This document shows, piece after piece, positions 52,311 to 61,796 of a stretch of 64,000 nt of DNA. The stretch's first letter is position 1. Each line of letters begins with the position of its first letter. The position numbers and the translations under genes were made by a program. The stretch lies in the NCBI RefSeq assembly GCF_048820935.1, contig NZ_JBMERD010000001.1, positions 271,811-335,810 of the forward strand, written 5' to 3'. Under the pieces are notes generated by a model. The model was not told the origin of the DNA and made no database searches. It was given only the letters and a program-made list of their open reading frames with translations. The DNA is from Algicoccus sp048820935 (GTDB taxonomy: Bacteria > Pseudomonadota > Gammaproteobacteria > Burkholderiales > Burkholderiaceae_B).

Positions 52311-52652
52311 GATTAACGTCAGTCAGAACGCAGCAGCAGGTTTGTTTGACTCACGTGACAGACTGGGCAAGTTGGTGGAGGACGTTTTGAACCAGATTCT
52401 GGATGCACAGACGACTGAAGTTTATATTGGCTCTGATAGAAATGGTTGTTTAAGGGGTCTCCACACGCAAAGTGACAACCATCACCAAAGAGCTCTGCGG
52501 TGTGAGCTTCTCCAAGAGCCTCGTGAGCAGCTTGTGACCAACCTTGAGCCTCGATTCAGGACCCTACCGGCAAAGTACCGCAAACGTTTGAGAACGACCA
52601 ACATGATGGAACGCTTCAAAAGAGAAATCAGGGCAAAGCCTACCGACGTTTA
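52306..52652 (+). pseudogene. IS256-family transposase with internal deletion
   Basis: An N-terminal piece (SRDRLGKLVEDVLNQILDAQ) joins directly to a C-terminal one (KYRKRLRTTNMMERFKREIR), the typical mutator-type ending. The central catalytic part is lost, so it cannot transpose. The frame still runs 117 codons. Confidence 0.75.
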
Positions 52653-52826
52653 ATGCCAATGTGCCAGCGCGTGCGTCCCCAATGGGATCTGGGTGCATTA
52701 GTCGATGTGGGTTTTGATAGGATTGAATGCAATACCGACATCAACACACGGATTTACAACGAACTCGAACAGACGCTCTATCGCAGCGCACCCATGTTCC
52801 GTATTGTTGCCAAACGTGCGAAATAA
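52653..52826 (+). pseudogene. C-terminal fragment, possibly of a methyltransferase
   Basis: 57 codons reading PQWDLGALVDVGFDRIECNT and ELEQTLYRSAPMFRIVAKRA. The ending resembles the last strands of class I SAM methyltransferases. The upstream part of that gene was removed by the insertion-sequence fragments. A low-confidence guess. Confidence 0.3.
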
Positions 52827-53080
52827 ACGAGCTATGTGACGGTTTGCAAATGATCTGGATACCGTAACACACGGTATCCAGAGGTTTTTCCACATCATCG
52901 TGACTTTTTTATTTTAAAAACAAACAGTAAAAAATATTTACACCTTAGTGAAACTTATTGATAACCTAAGTCTTGTCGTTCAGAGGTTTTTAGTTAAAAC
53001 GGCATCAACAGTTGCATTCTTTTTACGTACCAACCTTGCAATTCAGTTTCAATTTTTAAAATCGGATGAAGGAGTACCTC
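52827..53080. other. Intergenic region before the TAXI receptor gene
   Basis: No gene. AT-rich, with GTTACGGTATCC/GGATACCGTAAC-like inverted words around 52855-52880 that may form a hairpin. AAGGAG at 53069-53074 is the ribosome-binding site that decides the GTG start. Confidence 0.4.
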
Positions 53081-54250
53081 GTGAAATTATCGATTTTGCA
53101 TTCTGTTCTGACCATTGGCCTCGTGACCGCCACTGGGGCTGTACTCGCGCAAGACTTTGAAGTTGAGCTACCCAGCACCATTGCTTGGAGCACGTATGAC
53201 GTCGGTTCCGGTGGCTACAATCAGGCCGCTGCCATCGGCAACGCCCTGAAACACAAATACGGTGTGAACTTACGTGTGCTGCCGGGTAAGAATGACGTTT
53301 CGCGCGCCATGCCACTTAACCGTGGACAAGTGCAGTTTGCGGCAACTGGGATTGCGGGCACCTACCATGCACAAGAAGGCCTCGATGATTTTGCAGGACC
53401 ACTCTGGGGCCCTCAACCTATTCGCGCTGTTCTACAAAACAACTCCGATCAACTCGTGGCCGTGGTGGTGGCTGCAGACGCTGGCATTGTGGAACCTAAA
53501 GACTTGAAAGGCAAACGCGTTTCTTGGCTGATTGCCGCACCTTCTGTGAATGCCGGGATCACTGGTGCATTACGGTTTGGCGATCTGACTTGGGATGATG
53601 TTGAAAAAGTCGAGTTTGGCGGCTTTGGCGCCTCCATGGATGGCATCATGCAAAACCGCGTCGATGCTGCAATTTCTTCCTCGATTTCCGGTAAAGCCTA
53701 TGAATTGGCAAAATCGCCTCGTGGACTGAAATACCTGTACATGCCTGCTGAAGACACTGAAGGCTGGGCACGTCTGCATGAAGTCGCACCGTTTGTAACA
53801 CCTGTTGTGGCCACTGAAGGTGCGAACCTGAGTAAAGACAATCCGGCGATTTCCGGTACCTACCCCTATCCTGTTCTGGCCACACTCACCACTGCAGACA
53901 ACAAACTCGTGCGCAGCATGCTAAAAGCCATGGATGACACCTTTGACGAATACCGCGATGTCGCCCCAGGCAACAATGGCTGGGAATTGGCCCGCCAAAA
54001 CCTCTCATGGGTCGTTCCTTACCATGATGGTGCGATCGAATTTTTTAAATCAAAAGGCAAATGGACTGACAAAGACCAAGCCAATAACGATGCACTCATT
54101 GCCCGTCAGGAACTACTCATTAAAACGTGGGATGAAGTCAAAAAGCGCAATCATGCGAACGAAGAGGCTTTTATTCAGGATTGGCTTAAAACCCGCTACG
54201 AAACACTGGAAGCGGCTGGCCTAGACACCGGTGCACCCAAATCCTGGTAA
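53081..54250 (+). CDS. TAXI-family TRAP transporter solute-binding protein
   Basis: About 389 residues from the GTG at 53081, six bases after AAGGAG. Signal peptide SVLTIGLVTATGAVLAQ. The mature protein shows the TAXI-type pattern: STYDVGSGGYNQAAAIGNAL, LRVLPGKNDVSRAMPLNRGQ, VQFAATGIAGTYHAQEG, and DLKGKRVSWLIAAPSVNAG. It binds an organic acid for TRAP import. No DctQ/DctM-like membrane gene is next to it, so it is an orphan receptor. It is convergent with a benzoylformate-decarboxylase-like gene, which suggests an aromatic acid ligand, by inference only. Confidence 0.88.
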   Translation: MKLSILHSVLTIGLVTATGAVLAQDFEVELPSTIAWSTYDVGSGGYNQAAAIGNALKHKYGVNLRVLPGKNDVSRAMPLNRGQVQFAATGIAGTYHAQEGLDDFAGPLWGPQPIRAVLQNNSDQLVAVVVAADAGIVEPKDLKGKRVSWLIAAPSVNAGITGALRFGDLTWDDVEKVEFGGFGASMDGIMQNRVDAAISSSISGKAYELAKSPRGLKYLYMPAEDTEGWARLHEVAPFVTPVVATEGANLSKDNPAISGTYPYPVLATLTTADNKLVRSMLKAMDDTFDEYRDVAPGNNGWELARQNLSWVVPYHDGAIEFFKSKGKWTDKDQANNDALIARQELLIKTWDEVKKRNHANEEAFIQDWLKTRYETLEAAGLDTGAPKSW

Positions 54251-54280
54251 GACAATTAATTGTTTCTGTCTAAAAACATA

Positions 54281-54322
54281 CAACCCAGGATGAAGCCCAC
54301 AAACTTCACCCTGGATTGTTTA
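54281..54322. terminator. Probable bidirectional terminator
   Basis: Stem CCAGG-A-TGAAG against CTTCA-C-CCTGG, with A/T tracts on either side, between convergent genes. Confidence 0.65.
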
Positions 54323-54418
54323 ATAAATCGGTCGAAGACAGCCTTATTCACGCCCCTTCATCGATGTCACTTCATTTACACTGCTGGACTTTTTAAACCC
54401 ATTCGATGACAAGCAGAT

Positions 54419-56068
54419 TCAAATCAACGGTGGCACGTTGGGCACTATAGGAACCTCAATCACAGTGGGTCCTTTGCGTTTGAGGGCCGCTTCACATGCA
54501 GCCCGCACTTCATCAGCCGTTTTAGCCACCACACTCGCACAACCATAGCCTTTGCCAAGCGCTGCAATGTCTAAGCCGGGTAGATCTAAACCTGGTACGT
54601 TCGGCGTGTTTTCTAATTGCGCAAAGGATTTCAGGATGGCGTATTCATCATTTCGCAGCACCACAAAAATTATCTGCAAATCATGTTGCGCCGCAGTCCA
54701 AAGCCCTTGAACTGAGTACTGAAACGAACCATCGCCAATCACAGTCAACACGGGTCGATTTCTCTGACTGTCACGCTCAGAAAGGGCTAAACCCACGCTG
54801 GCAGGCAAATTCCAACCTAAGCTGCCACTGGCAAACGTATAAAACGTATCCGGCGTTTCAATCGGCCAGGCACGATGCAGTTGCGCGACATTCGAAGGGG
54901 ATTCTTCAACCAAAACCGTCTCTGCCGGCATCACCTCATGCAACACGTCAAACAACAATAATGCGGACAATTGACCATCGGCTGCTTCAGGCTCTTCAGG
55001 TGCAGGATGCGGCGCCATCCGATGTGCTTGTGATGCGACGGTTAGAGTTTTTGCATGACGAGATGCAACAAGCGGTGTGAGCGATTGAACCGCTAAAAGC
55101 GCATCAGACAATAAGCTGTCTCCAACCGGTGCTCGGGCAGCCTCTTCTGGATCATCCGTAATGTGTAGAAGACGCAGACCTTGTGGAATATAGTCACCAG
55201 CCACATACGGGTAATAGCGAAACACGGGTGCACCAATCACGACCGCTAAGTCATGGCCTTGTAGCTTGTCGCACAAAGGTCCGATCGCAAACGGCAAACC
55301 ACCGACGTACAAAGGATGTGTTTCTGGAAATGGTGCACGCTCTGAAGCCGGTGCTGCCCAAACCGGAACGTTGAGTTTTTCTGCTAAGGCAATGGCTGCT
55401 TGCCAGCCTTCGCGCCCGCCTTCTCCACCGGCGCGACAAAGGTCTGAACCAAAGATCAGCACTGGATCTTTGGCTTTTGAGATGGCTTGGGCAAAATCTG
55501 CAATGCGTGTGGGATCAGGTCCCACACGGCGTGTGACTTCCCTTGCTACTGCTTGTCCATTGGCAGTCTGATCCCAGTCATCCAAAGGCAACGATAAAAA
55601 GACAGGTCCAGCAGGAGGTTGTAGTGCGGCGGCATAGGCACGCATGATTGCACCCGGAACATCTTGAGCACGCACAGGTTCATACGACCACTTCACCCAA
55701 GGACGAGGCAGCATAGTTGGATCCACGTTGCTCAACCAAGGGTCCATTAGCAACATGTTACGCGTTTGGTTCCCTGCAGTGATAATGAGCGGCGTCTTAT
55801 TCATACGGGCTGTCATGATGTTGCTCATGGCATTACTTAAACCGGCGGCGGTATGCACGTTCACTAGCACAGGGCGACGGGTTGCTTGTGCGTACCCATC
55901 TGCAGCGCCGACAGCTGAGGATTCATGCAGGGTCTGGATATATCGAAAGTCCTTCGGAAAATCTTTCAGAAACGTTTCTTCTGTGGACCCAGGATTCCCA
56001 AACACAGTGGTTAATCCAAGCTCACGCATCAGCGCAAAAGTCACATCCCGCACAGTGCTTGACGACAT
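54419..56068 (-). CDS. mdlC: Benzoylformate decarboxylase-like ThDP enzyme
   Basis: 549 residues from the ATG at 56068, preceded by AAGGAG; an upstream in-frame start at 56119 is less likely. It closely follows benzoylformate decarboxylase: TVFGNPGSTEETFLKDFP with the active-site Ser, LHESSAVGAADGYAQATRR with the cofactor Glu, VNVHTAAG with the first active-site His, LPRPWVKWSYEP, and ETHPLYVGG with the second His. The ThDP motif is GDGSFQYSVQGLW plus LRNDEYAILK (near 440). It would turn benzoylformate or a related 2-keto acid into aldehyde and CO2, the reaction before aldehyde oxidation. Monocistronic. Confidence 0.85.
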   Translation of the reverse strand: MSSSTVRDVTFALMRELGLTTVFGNPGSTEETFLKDFPKDFRYIQTLHESSAVGAADGYAQATRRPVLVNVHTAAGLSNAMSNIMTARMNKTPLIITAGNQTRNMLLMDPWLSNVDPTMLPRPWVKWSYEPVRAQDVPGAIMRAYAAALQPPAGPVFLSLPLDDWDQTANGQAVAREVTRRVGPDPTRIADFAQAISKAKDPVLIFGSDLCRAGGEGGREGWQAAIALAEKLNVPVWAAPASERAPFPETHPLYVGGLPFAIGPLCDKLQGHDLAVVIGAPVFRYYPYVAGDYIPQGLRLLHITDDPEEAARAPVGDSLLSDALLAVQSLTPLVASRHAKTLTVASQAHRMAPHPAPEEPEAADGQLSALLLFDVLHEVMPAETVLVEESPSNVAQLHRAWPIETPDTFYTFASGSLGWNLPASVGLALSERDSQRNRPVLTVIGDGSFQYSVQGLWTAAQHDLQIIFVVLRNDEYAILKSFAQLENTPNVPGLDLPGLDIAALGKGYGCASVVAKTADEVRAACEAALKRKGPTVIEVPIVPNVPPLI

Positions 56069-56686
56069 CACGATCTCCTTTAGACAACAGCCAGTAAAGA
56101 ATGTTTTAAACAACGCCATTGTTTCGTTTTTAATCGTATCTGATCATTGTAGAACCTAAAAAACGCTTTAACTCAACAATCGGAAGATTTTTTTAAATAT
56201 CGTAACCTTTCAAACCAATGGTTGCCGCTCGCAACCTCCTGAATCGTGGCGTGTCCTTGAAGATTTTGGATAGCAGGTTCATGGTTTAACACCTCATCAC
56301 CGATTTCAAAACGCGTAATGCATTAGTTGTCAGAAATTGATAGGATCGACTCCGGCAACTCTCGATTGTTGATTGGCATAGACCGCATTAACAGGCTGAT
56401 CTAAATATTGACTTGACATCCTCCTTCCCATTCAAGCCACCTCCCAATTCGTCTTTAAAATTTCTCTCAAAATCAGCTTGCGAGTCTGAATTTAGACATG
56501 GTTGCAGTATTCAATACTCCTTTTAGTTATATAGAAATAAGAAATCAGTAGTTTTACTTAATAAGAACAACCTATAGAATCTCTCTAATCGTGTCAGATA
56601 TGCATTACACGGCACACACACTCCACCTCAAAACACACCATACCTTTCATCAAGGTGTTTTATTTCATTACCCAAGGATCGCAACC
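56069..56686. other. Divergent intergenic region (mdlC / sulfate operon)
   Basis: 618 bp between divergent genes. It holds a TGACATCCTCC remnant (56414) similar to IS605-type ends and an AT-rich stretch (56500-56580) where the sulfate operon promoter should lie. A CysB-controlled promoter is expected from the regulon, but no site was identified. Confidence 0.4.
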
Positions 56687-57706
56687 ATGCTTAAGAAGTT
56701 TTTGCTCGCATCAACCCTCACACTCGCTTCACTCGGTGTAACCACTGCGCAGGCACAACAAACCGAATTATTGAATGCCTCGTACGACATTGCTCGTGAA
56801 CTGTTCGGTGCCTATAACCCTAAGTTTGCTGAGCACTGGAAAGCCACAACCGGTAATGATGTTCAAATCAATCAGTCGCACGCTGGCTCATCACGCCAAG
56901 CCCAAGATATTCTCAAAGGTAAGCAAGCTGATCTGATTACATTCAATCAAGTGACCGATGTCGAAATCTTGGCAAAGAATGATTTCATTGCCAAAGACTG
57001 GGCAAGCCGCTTTCCACACAATAGCTCCCCTTACTACAGCACCATCGCTTTTCTGGTGAGAAAAGACAATCCTAAAAACATTCAGAACTGGGACGATCTG
57101 ATCCGAGACGATGTTCGCCTTGTTTTCCCCAACCCTAAAACATCTGGTAATGCGCGCTACACCTACTTAGCAGCTTGGTTGTTTGCCAATGAACTCTACG
57201 AGGGCGATGAAGAAAAAACCAAAGCCTTTATGAAGAAGTTTCTCAACAACGTGGATAGCTTTCCCACAGGTGGACGTGCCGCCACCACGGCATTTTCACA
57301 AGGCGAACAAGGTGACGTTTTGCTGACCTTCGAATCAGAAGTCATCAACATCGCCAATAGCGATGAGTTTGCGCAATATGAATTTGGCACCGTTGTACCA
57401 CCCGTCAGCATTCTGGCTGAGTTCCCAGTGTCGGTCGTTGACCGCGTGGCAGATCGTCGGGGTACACGCGACATTTCTGAGGCCTATCTTAACTATCTCT
57501 ATGCGCCAGAGATTCAAGAACTTCTCACCACATTCAACTACCGCGTCCGTGACCCTCAAGTGGTGGCTGCGACCAAAGCACAATTTCCGGAGCTGCGTTT
57601 ATTCAATCCGAATGAATCATTAGGCACTTGGGATGACATTCAAGCGCAACACTTTGGCAGCGGCGGTGTTCTGGATCAATTGCTTGCGGATCGCAGCACG
57701 AAATAA
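56687..57706 (+). CDS. sbp: Periplasmic sulfate/thiosulfate-binding protein
   Basis: About 339 residues from the ATG at 56687, where the signal peptide begins (MLKKFLLASTLTLASLGV). A longer frame from 56591 would put 32 residues ahead of it. The mature part matches Sbp/CysP: LLNASYDIARELFGAYNPKF, INQSHAGSSRQAQDILKG and LVFPNPKTSGNARYTYLAAW. It captures sulfate in the periplasm for the CysTWA transporter encoded directly downstream. All four genes run in the same direction with short gaps and share a terminator. Expected control is by CysB. Confidence 0.93.
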   Translation: MLKKFLLASTLTLASLGVTTAQAQQTELLNASYDIARELFGAYNPKFAEHWKATTGNDVQINQSHAGSSRQAQDILKGKQADLITFNQVTDVEILAKNDFIAKDWASRFPHNSSPYYSTIAFLVRKDNPKNIQNWDDLIRDDVRLVFPNPKTSGNARYTYLAAWLFANELYEGDEEKTKAFMKKFLNNVDSFPTGGRAATTAFSQGEQGDVLLTFESEVINIANSDEFAQYEFGTVVPPVSILAEFPVSVVDRVADRRGTRDISEAYLNYLYAPEIQELLTTFNYRVRDPQVVAATKAQFPELRLFNPNESLGTWDDIQAQHFGSGGVLDQLLADRSTK

Positions 57707-57738
57707 ACCAATAAATAACTCAACCGACTTTAAACGTC

Positions 57739-58680
57739 ATGACAAATCTCTCGAACGGATCAAAAACCGTCTCACTCTCGGAGCTTTCAAGGCAGTCCAT
57801 CCAGGGCGTGAAGTTCACCTCATCAAATCAAATTAAAGAGGTGAAACCAAAGTCCTGGCTGCTTGAAAGCCACCCAGTTTTACCGGGGTTTGGGTTGAGT
57901 TTTGGGTTCAGTACCTTTTATCTGTCCTTGGTTGTTTTACTGCCAATTTCGGTCTTGCTGATTCATGCCAGTCAGATGAGTTGGCAGGATTACTGGCAAG
58001 CCATTACAGACCCACGAGTGCTGAGCAGTTACTGGGTCACCATCAGCGCGGCCCTCTACTCCACTGTATTGGCTCTGCTGATTGGTCTGTTACTGGCCTG
58101 GATCATTGGTCGTTACGATTTTCCAGGCCGCCGGTTGGTGGATGCGTTAATTGATTTGCCATTTGCCTTGCCCACTGCAGTGGCTGGATTGACACTGGCA
58201 TTTCTATTGGCACCCAGCGGTTGGTTTGGGCAATGGTTGGCACCTTTTGGTCTCAAAATTGCCTACGCCTATCCCGGCATCATCGTAGCCATGACGTTTA
58301 CCAGCTTGCCATTTGTTGTGCGCACTGTACAACCCGTGCTGCAAGGTTTAAGCACAGAGTACGAAGAAGCGGCCATGACATTGGGTGCCAGCAGACCCCA
58401 AACGTTTGTCCGAGTCGTTTTACCGGCTTTGGCACCCGCTCTGGTGACAGGAGCTTCGCAAGCGTTCATCCGAAGCTTGGGTGAATATGGTGCAGTCATC
58501 ATGATTGCCGGCAACATTCCCTTCAAAACCGAAGTGACTTCATTGATGATCTTTATGCGTCAGCAGGAATTTGAATATGAAGCGGCGAGCGCCATTGCAT
58601 CGGTCGTTCTGATCGTGTCACTCGGGCTGCTGTTTACGCTTCAGTACTTGCAGACTCGCCTCTTTCAGGCTCGGAGCTAA
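57739..58680 (+). CDS. cysT: Sulfate ABC transporter permease CysT (CysU)
   Basis: 313 residues with six membrane helices from about residue 55 (FSTFYLSLVVLLPISVLLIH). The EAA loop that contacts the ATPase is EAAMTLGASRPQTFVRVVLP. DLPFALPTAVAGLTLAFLLA is the family's central block. The N-terminal 45 residues are hydrophilic and longer than usual for CysT; an internal start is possible. Followed one base later by cysW. Confidence 0.93.
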   Translation: MTNLSNGSKTVSLSELSRQSIQGVKFTSSNQIKEVKPKSWLLESHPVLPGFGLSFGFSTFYLSLVVLLPISVLLIHASQMSWQDYWQAITDPRVLSSYWVTISAALYSTVLALLIGLLLAWIIGRYDFPGRRLVDALIDLPFALPTAVAGLTLAFLLAPSGWFGQWLAPFGLKIAYAYPGIIVAMTFTSLPFVVRTVQPVLQGLSTEYEEAAMTLGASRPQTFVRVVLPALAPALVTGASQAFIRSLGEYGAVIMIAGNIPFKTEVTSLMIFMRQQEFEYEAASAIASVVLIVSLGLLFTLQYLQTRLFQARS

Positions 58681-58681
58681 T

Positions 58682-59518
58682 ATGAGAAAGCCACAAGATG
58701 CTTTACAGTGGGCTTTGGTCAGCCTAGGCCTATTTTTTGTCCTGATTTTACTGGTCGCGCCACTTGCCTTTATCTTCACTCAAGCCTTATCCGGAGGATG
58801 GGCACTCTTGCGCGATAACTTGAGCGAAGGTTATTTGCAACACGCCTTGGGTTTGACGATTTTAGCGGCCGCCATCTCTGTGCCACTCAATCTCGTATTT
58901 GGCATTCTTTTAGCCTGGTGTGTCACGCAATATCGCTTCAAAGGTCGACGACTTCTTCTGTCACTGGTCGACATTCCCTATGCGGTATCACCCGTTGTGG
59001 CTGGCTTGTGCTATTTAATCGTCTATGGCGGCGAAGGCTTGCTTGGTCACTGGTTTGCCGAACACGACATTCAACTGATGTTTGCTTGGCCAGGTATTGT
59101 GCTGGTGACGATCTTTGTGACCTCCCCTTATGTCGCTAGAATCCTCATCCCAACCTTGCAAGCACAGGGCAATCAGGAAGAATGCGCAGCCCTCACGCTC
59201 GGCGCCAATGGCTGGCAAGTGTTTTATCAAATTACTTTACCCAAACTGAAGTGGGCGCTGCTTTATGGGGTGGTCGTTAGCAACGCCAGAGCCGTGGGTG
59301 AATTTGGTGCGGTGTCCGTTGTCTCTGGAACCATTATGAATCAAACCCTGACTCTGCCACTACTCGTTGAACAGCTCAACAATGATTACAAAACGGCCGC
59401 AGCATTTACCGCTGCCGCGATTCTTGCCTGCATGGCCATGCTGACGCTTTTTCTTAAAACACTCATGGAATACCGACAACGTTTAGTCATGCGTGCCACC
59501 AACTCCATTCATCCATAA
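58682..59518 (+). CDS. cysW: Sulfate ABC transporter permease CysW
   Basis: 278 residues, six membrane helices. VDIPYAVSPVVAGLCYLIVY is the conserved core. The EAA-type loop is EECAALTLGANGWQVFYQIT. VVSNARAVGEFGAVSVVSG near the end matches CysW. It pairs with CysT to make the sulfate channel. The start lies one base after the cysT stop, showing coupling. Confidence 0.93.
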   Translation: MRKPQDALQWALVSLGLFFVLILLVAPLAFIFTQALSGGWALLRDNLSEGYLQHALGLTILAAAISVPLNLVFGILLAWCVTQYRFKGRRLLLSLVDIPYAVSPVVAGLCYLIVYGGEGLLGHWFAEHDIQLMFAWPGIVLVTIFVTSPYVARILIPTLQAQGNQEECAALTLGANGWQVFYQITLPKLKWALLYGVVVSNARAVGEFGAVSVVSGTIMNQTLTLPLLVEQLNNDYKTAAAFTAAAILACMAMLTLFLKTLMEYRQRLVMRATNSIHP

Positions 59519-59529
59519 GGTCTACCGTC

Positions 59530-60612
59530 ATGAGTATCGAGATTAAAAACCTGTCACGCCGCTTTGGTCAGTTTCAAGCGCTCAATGATGTTTCGTTAAA
59601 GATTCAAGCGGGCGAGCTTGTGGCTTTGCTTGGACCTTCGGGCTGTGGCAAAACCACCTTATTAAGAATCATCGCAGGCTTAGAATCATCGGATCGTGGG
59701 CAGGTGTTGTTTTCAGGTGAAGATGCCACGCACGTACCCGTGCGTAACCGACAGGTCGGTTTTGTCTTTCAACACTATGCTTTGTTCCAACACATGTCTG
59801 TTTTTGAAAACGTCGCATTTGGCTTGCGAGTCAGACCACGTGCTGAGCGTCTACCAGAAAAGCAAATTAAAAAGCGCGTCACGGAGTTATTGGAGCTTGT
59901 GCAATTAGGCTGGGTTTCAGATCGTTATCCCGCTCAGTTATCTGGTGGGCAACGCCAACGCATCGCATTGGCTCGTGCGCTCGCAGTCGACCCCAAAGTT
60001 TTACTGTTGGACGAGCCTTTTGGAGCACTCGATGCCCAAGTGCGTAAAGAGCTGCGACGCTGGTTGCGCGAATTACACAATGAGCTCAATGTTGCCAGTG
60101 TGTTTGTCACCCACGATCAGCAAGAAGCACTCGAAGTGGCCGATCGAATTGTCATCATGAACCGAGGACAAATCGAACAGATTGGCACACCTGATGAAGT
60201 GTGGACGTCACCTGCCACACCTTTTGTTTATGACTTCCTCGGCAATGCAAACCGCTTTAACGGTCAATTGCAACAGGGCGAACTCATTAGCGAGGGTATC
60301 CGATTTCCTGCGCAGTCCGTTCAAGGTGCTTCACACGGCCAAGCCGCTGCTTATGTGCGATCTCATGATTTTGAGCTCTCCCGAACTCACTTCGATTCAG
60401 ATGGCTTACCTGCGTTTGCCGCACGCATACAACGTACCTATCTCAGTGGCTCAACGGCACATCTCGAGTTGCTTCGTGAAGATGTCGGCCAACGTATTGA
60501 GGTAGAGCTGCCAGAACCTGTGTTTCGGGATTTGAACCTTCAGGAAGGTGAGGGTATCCATGCACGCGCGCGCAATGTGCAAATCTTCAACTTAGAGGCG
60601 CAAACGCATTGA
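59530..60612 (+). CDS. cysA: Sulfate/thiosulfate ABC transporter ATPase CysA
   Basis: 360 residues with Walker A GPSGCGKTT (35-43), Q-loop FVFQHYALFQ, signature LSGGQRQR (near 138), Walker B LLLDEPFGALD (near 157) and the H-loop VTHDQ. The C-terminal domain (about 235-360) has the CysA-type regulatory fold (FLGNANRFNG, YVRSHDFELSR). It powers sulfate import through CysT and CysW. Last gene of the operon, closed by a strong terminator. Confidence 0.95.
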   Translation: MSIEIKNLSRRFGQFQALNDVSLKIQAGELVALLGPSGCGKTTLLRIIAGLESSDRGQVLFSGEDATHVPVRNRQVGFVFQHYALFQHMSVFENVAFGLRVRPRAERLPEKQIKKRVTELLELVQLGWVSDRYPAQLSGGQRQRIALARALAVDPKVLLLDEPFGALDAQVRKELRRWLRELHNELNVASVFVTHDQQEALEVADRIVIMNRGQIEQIGTPDEVWTSPATPFVYDFLGNANRFNGQLQQGELISEGIRFPAQSVQGASHGQAAAYVRSHDFELSRTHFDSDGLPAFAARIQRTYLSGSTAHLELLREDVGQRIEVELPEPVFRDLNLQEGEGIHARARNVQIFNLEAQTH

Positions 60613-60653
60613 GTAATCTCTTCATTAAATTCTGAAGAATAAAAAATGAAGAA

Positions 60654-60697
60654 TAAAGTGCCGATTTCAACAGATGATGTCGAAATCGGCACTTTTC
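60654..60697 (+). terminator. Rho-independent terminator of the sulfate operon
   Basis: Perfect 14-bp stem AAAGTGCCGATTTC/GAAATCGGCACTTT around a 13-base loop, with flanking T residues. Confidence 0.92.
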
Positions 60698-60740
60698 ATT
60701 CAATGACTGAGTACTGAACCCTAAGCACTCAGAAGCTAAT

Positions 60741-60989
60741 TTAAGTTAAGGATGTTGCTGGTTTTCTGATTTTTGAATAGATAAAGTACGCAACCAGAAT
60801 TCCGATACCAACGTAGTTACTGAGTGCGTCCGGCAGCAACAGACCAAAACCCGCCACGAGCAACATGATTCGCTCAAACTTTTGTTGCTCAGTGGCCGAA
60901 CCAACTTGGGCGTTATCATCACCACAACCCATTAAGGTGGCGGCAACAGCCGTTGTCACCAAGACTTTTGATAAGCTAGAAAACTTCAC
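60741..60989 (-). CDS. Small lipoprotein of unknown function
   Basis: 82 residues from the GTG at 60989, seven bases after GAGGAG; the longer frame to 61016 has no ribosome-binding site. Signal sequence with lipobox TLMGC (Cys22). The rest has one more hydrophobic stretch (IMLLVAGFGLLLPDALSNYV and VAYFIYSKI), so it is a lipoprotein with a membrane helix. The C-terminal part resembles the DUF3394-like tail seen in some TRAP fusion proteins, a weak impression only. It lies 28 bp after the hydratase gene on the same strand, possibly last in that operon. Confidence 0.65.
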   Translation of the reverse strand: MKFSSLSKVLVTTAVAATLMGCGDDNAQVGSATEQQKFERIMLLVAGFGLLLPDALSNYVGIGILVAYFIYSKIRKPATSLT

Positions 60990-61016
60990 AACAGATCTCC
61001 TCAAATTTAATTTCAA

Positions 61017-61796
61017 TTAACTTTCTTTGCGCCAGTTGGGCGTGCGTTTTTCAATAAATGAACTGATGCCTTCGTATGCATCGGGATTCACGCTGATGGC
61101 AGTGAAGTCGTTCGCAGCGTACTGCACATTGGCAAGATAGTTAGGTTCTGCAGCATATCTAAATGCTTTGCGACCAATTCTCATAACATCTGGACTGTGC
61201 TGTGCAAAAACATTGGCCAATTCCAGCGCTTTCTCACGCAACTGCCCTTCTGGATAGACATGCACGGCCAAACCGATTTCTTTTGCTTCGGTTGCACCAA
61301 AGCTTCGACCCGTAAACAGCAGCTCAAAAGCGCGATGTTTACCAATGATCTTGTGAAGGTGATAAAAGTGGATGGATGGCAGAATGCCAGACACAATTTC
61401 TGGATAACCAAATGTGGCGTTCTCTGAACACAGCACGACGTCACAACCGATTGCCAGTGTCATACCACCGCCTCGGGCGGTTCCGTTTACAGCGGCAATC
61501 GACGGTTTACCCAACTTATGCTGCATCTCTGAGACGCGGACATACAGTCTTTCCACCAGATCGGCACCTGTTTTTTCTTTTCTGTACAGTGCATTGAGAT
61601 CTAAACCCGCACAAAAACGGCCAGGCACATCACTGGTGATGACCACCGCACGAACATTGTCATCGACCCGTGCTCGGTCCAACAAGCCGATGTATTCATC
61701 GAGCATTTCTTCTGTCAGGACATTGAGTGGCGGTTTGTTAAACGCAATGATGGCAATTTGGTTTTCAACCGAATATTGAATATGTTCACTAACCAT
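61017..61796 (-). CDS. Enoyl-CoA hydratase/isomerase
   Basis: 259 residues from the Met at 61796; earlier in-frame codons up to 61808 are less likely. Crotonase fold with oxyanion segments RFCAGLDLNALYRKE and TARGGGMTLAIGCDV. FGYPEIVSGILPSIHFY has Glu at the usual catalytic position. It overlaps the upstream CaiB-type gene by eight bases, so the two are coupled. Together with the pair at 42.0-44.0 kb it gives the window two CoA-transferase/hydratase modules, which are not close copies. Confidence 0.9.
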   Translation of the reverse strand: MVSEHIQYSVENQIAIIAFNKPPLNVLTEEMLDEYIGLLDRARVDDNVRAVVITSDVPGRFCAGLDLNALYRKEKTGADLVERLYVRVSEMQHKLGKPSIAAVNGTARGGGMTLAIGCDVVLCSENATFGYPEIVSGILPSIHFYHLHKIIGKHRAFELLFTGRSFGATEAKEIGLAVHVYPEGQLREKALELANVFAQHSPDVMRIGRKAFRYAAEPNYLANVQYAANDFTAISVNPDAYEGISSFIEKRTPNWRKES

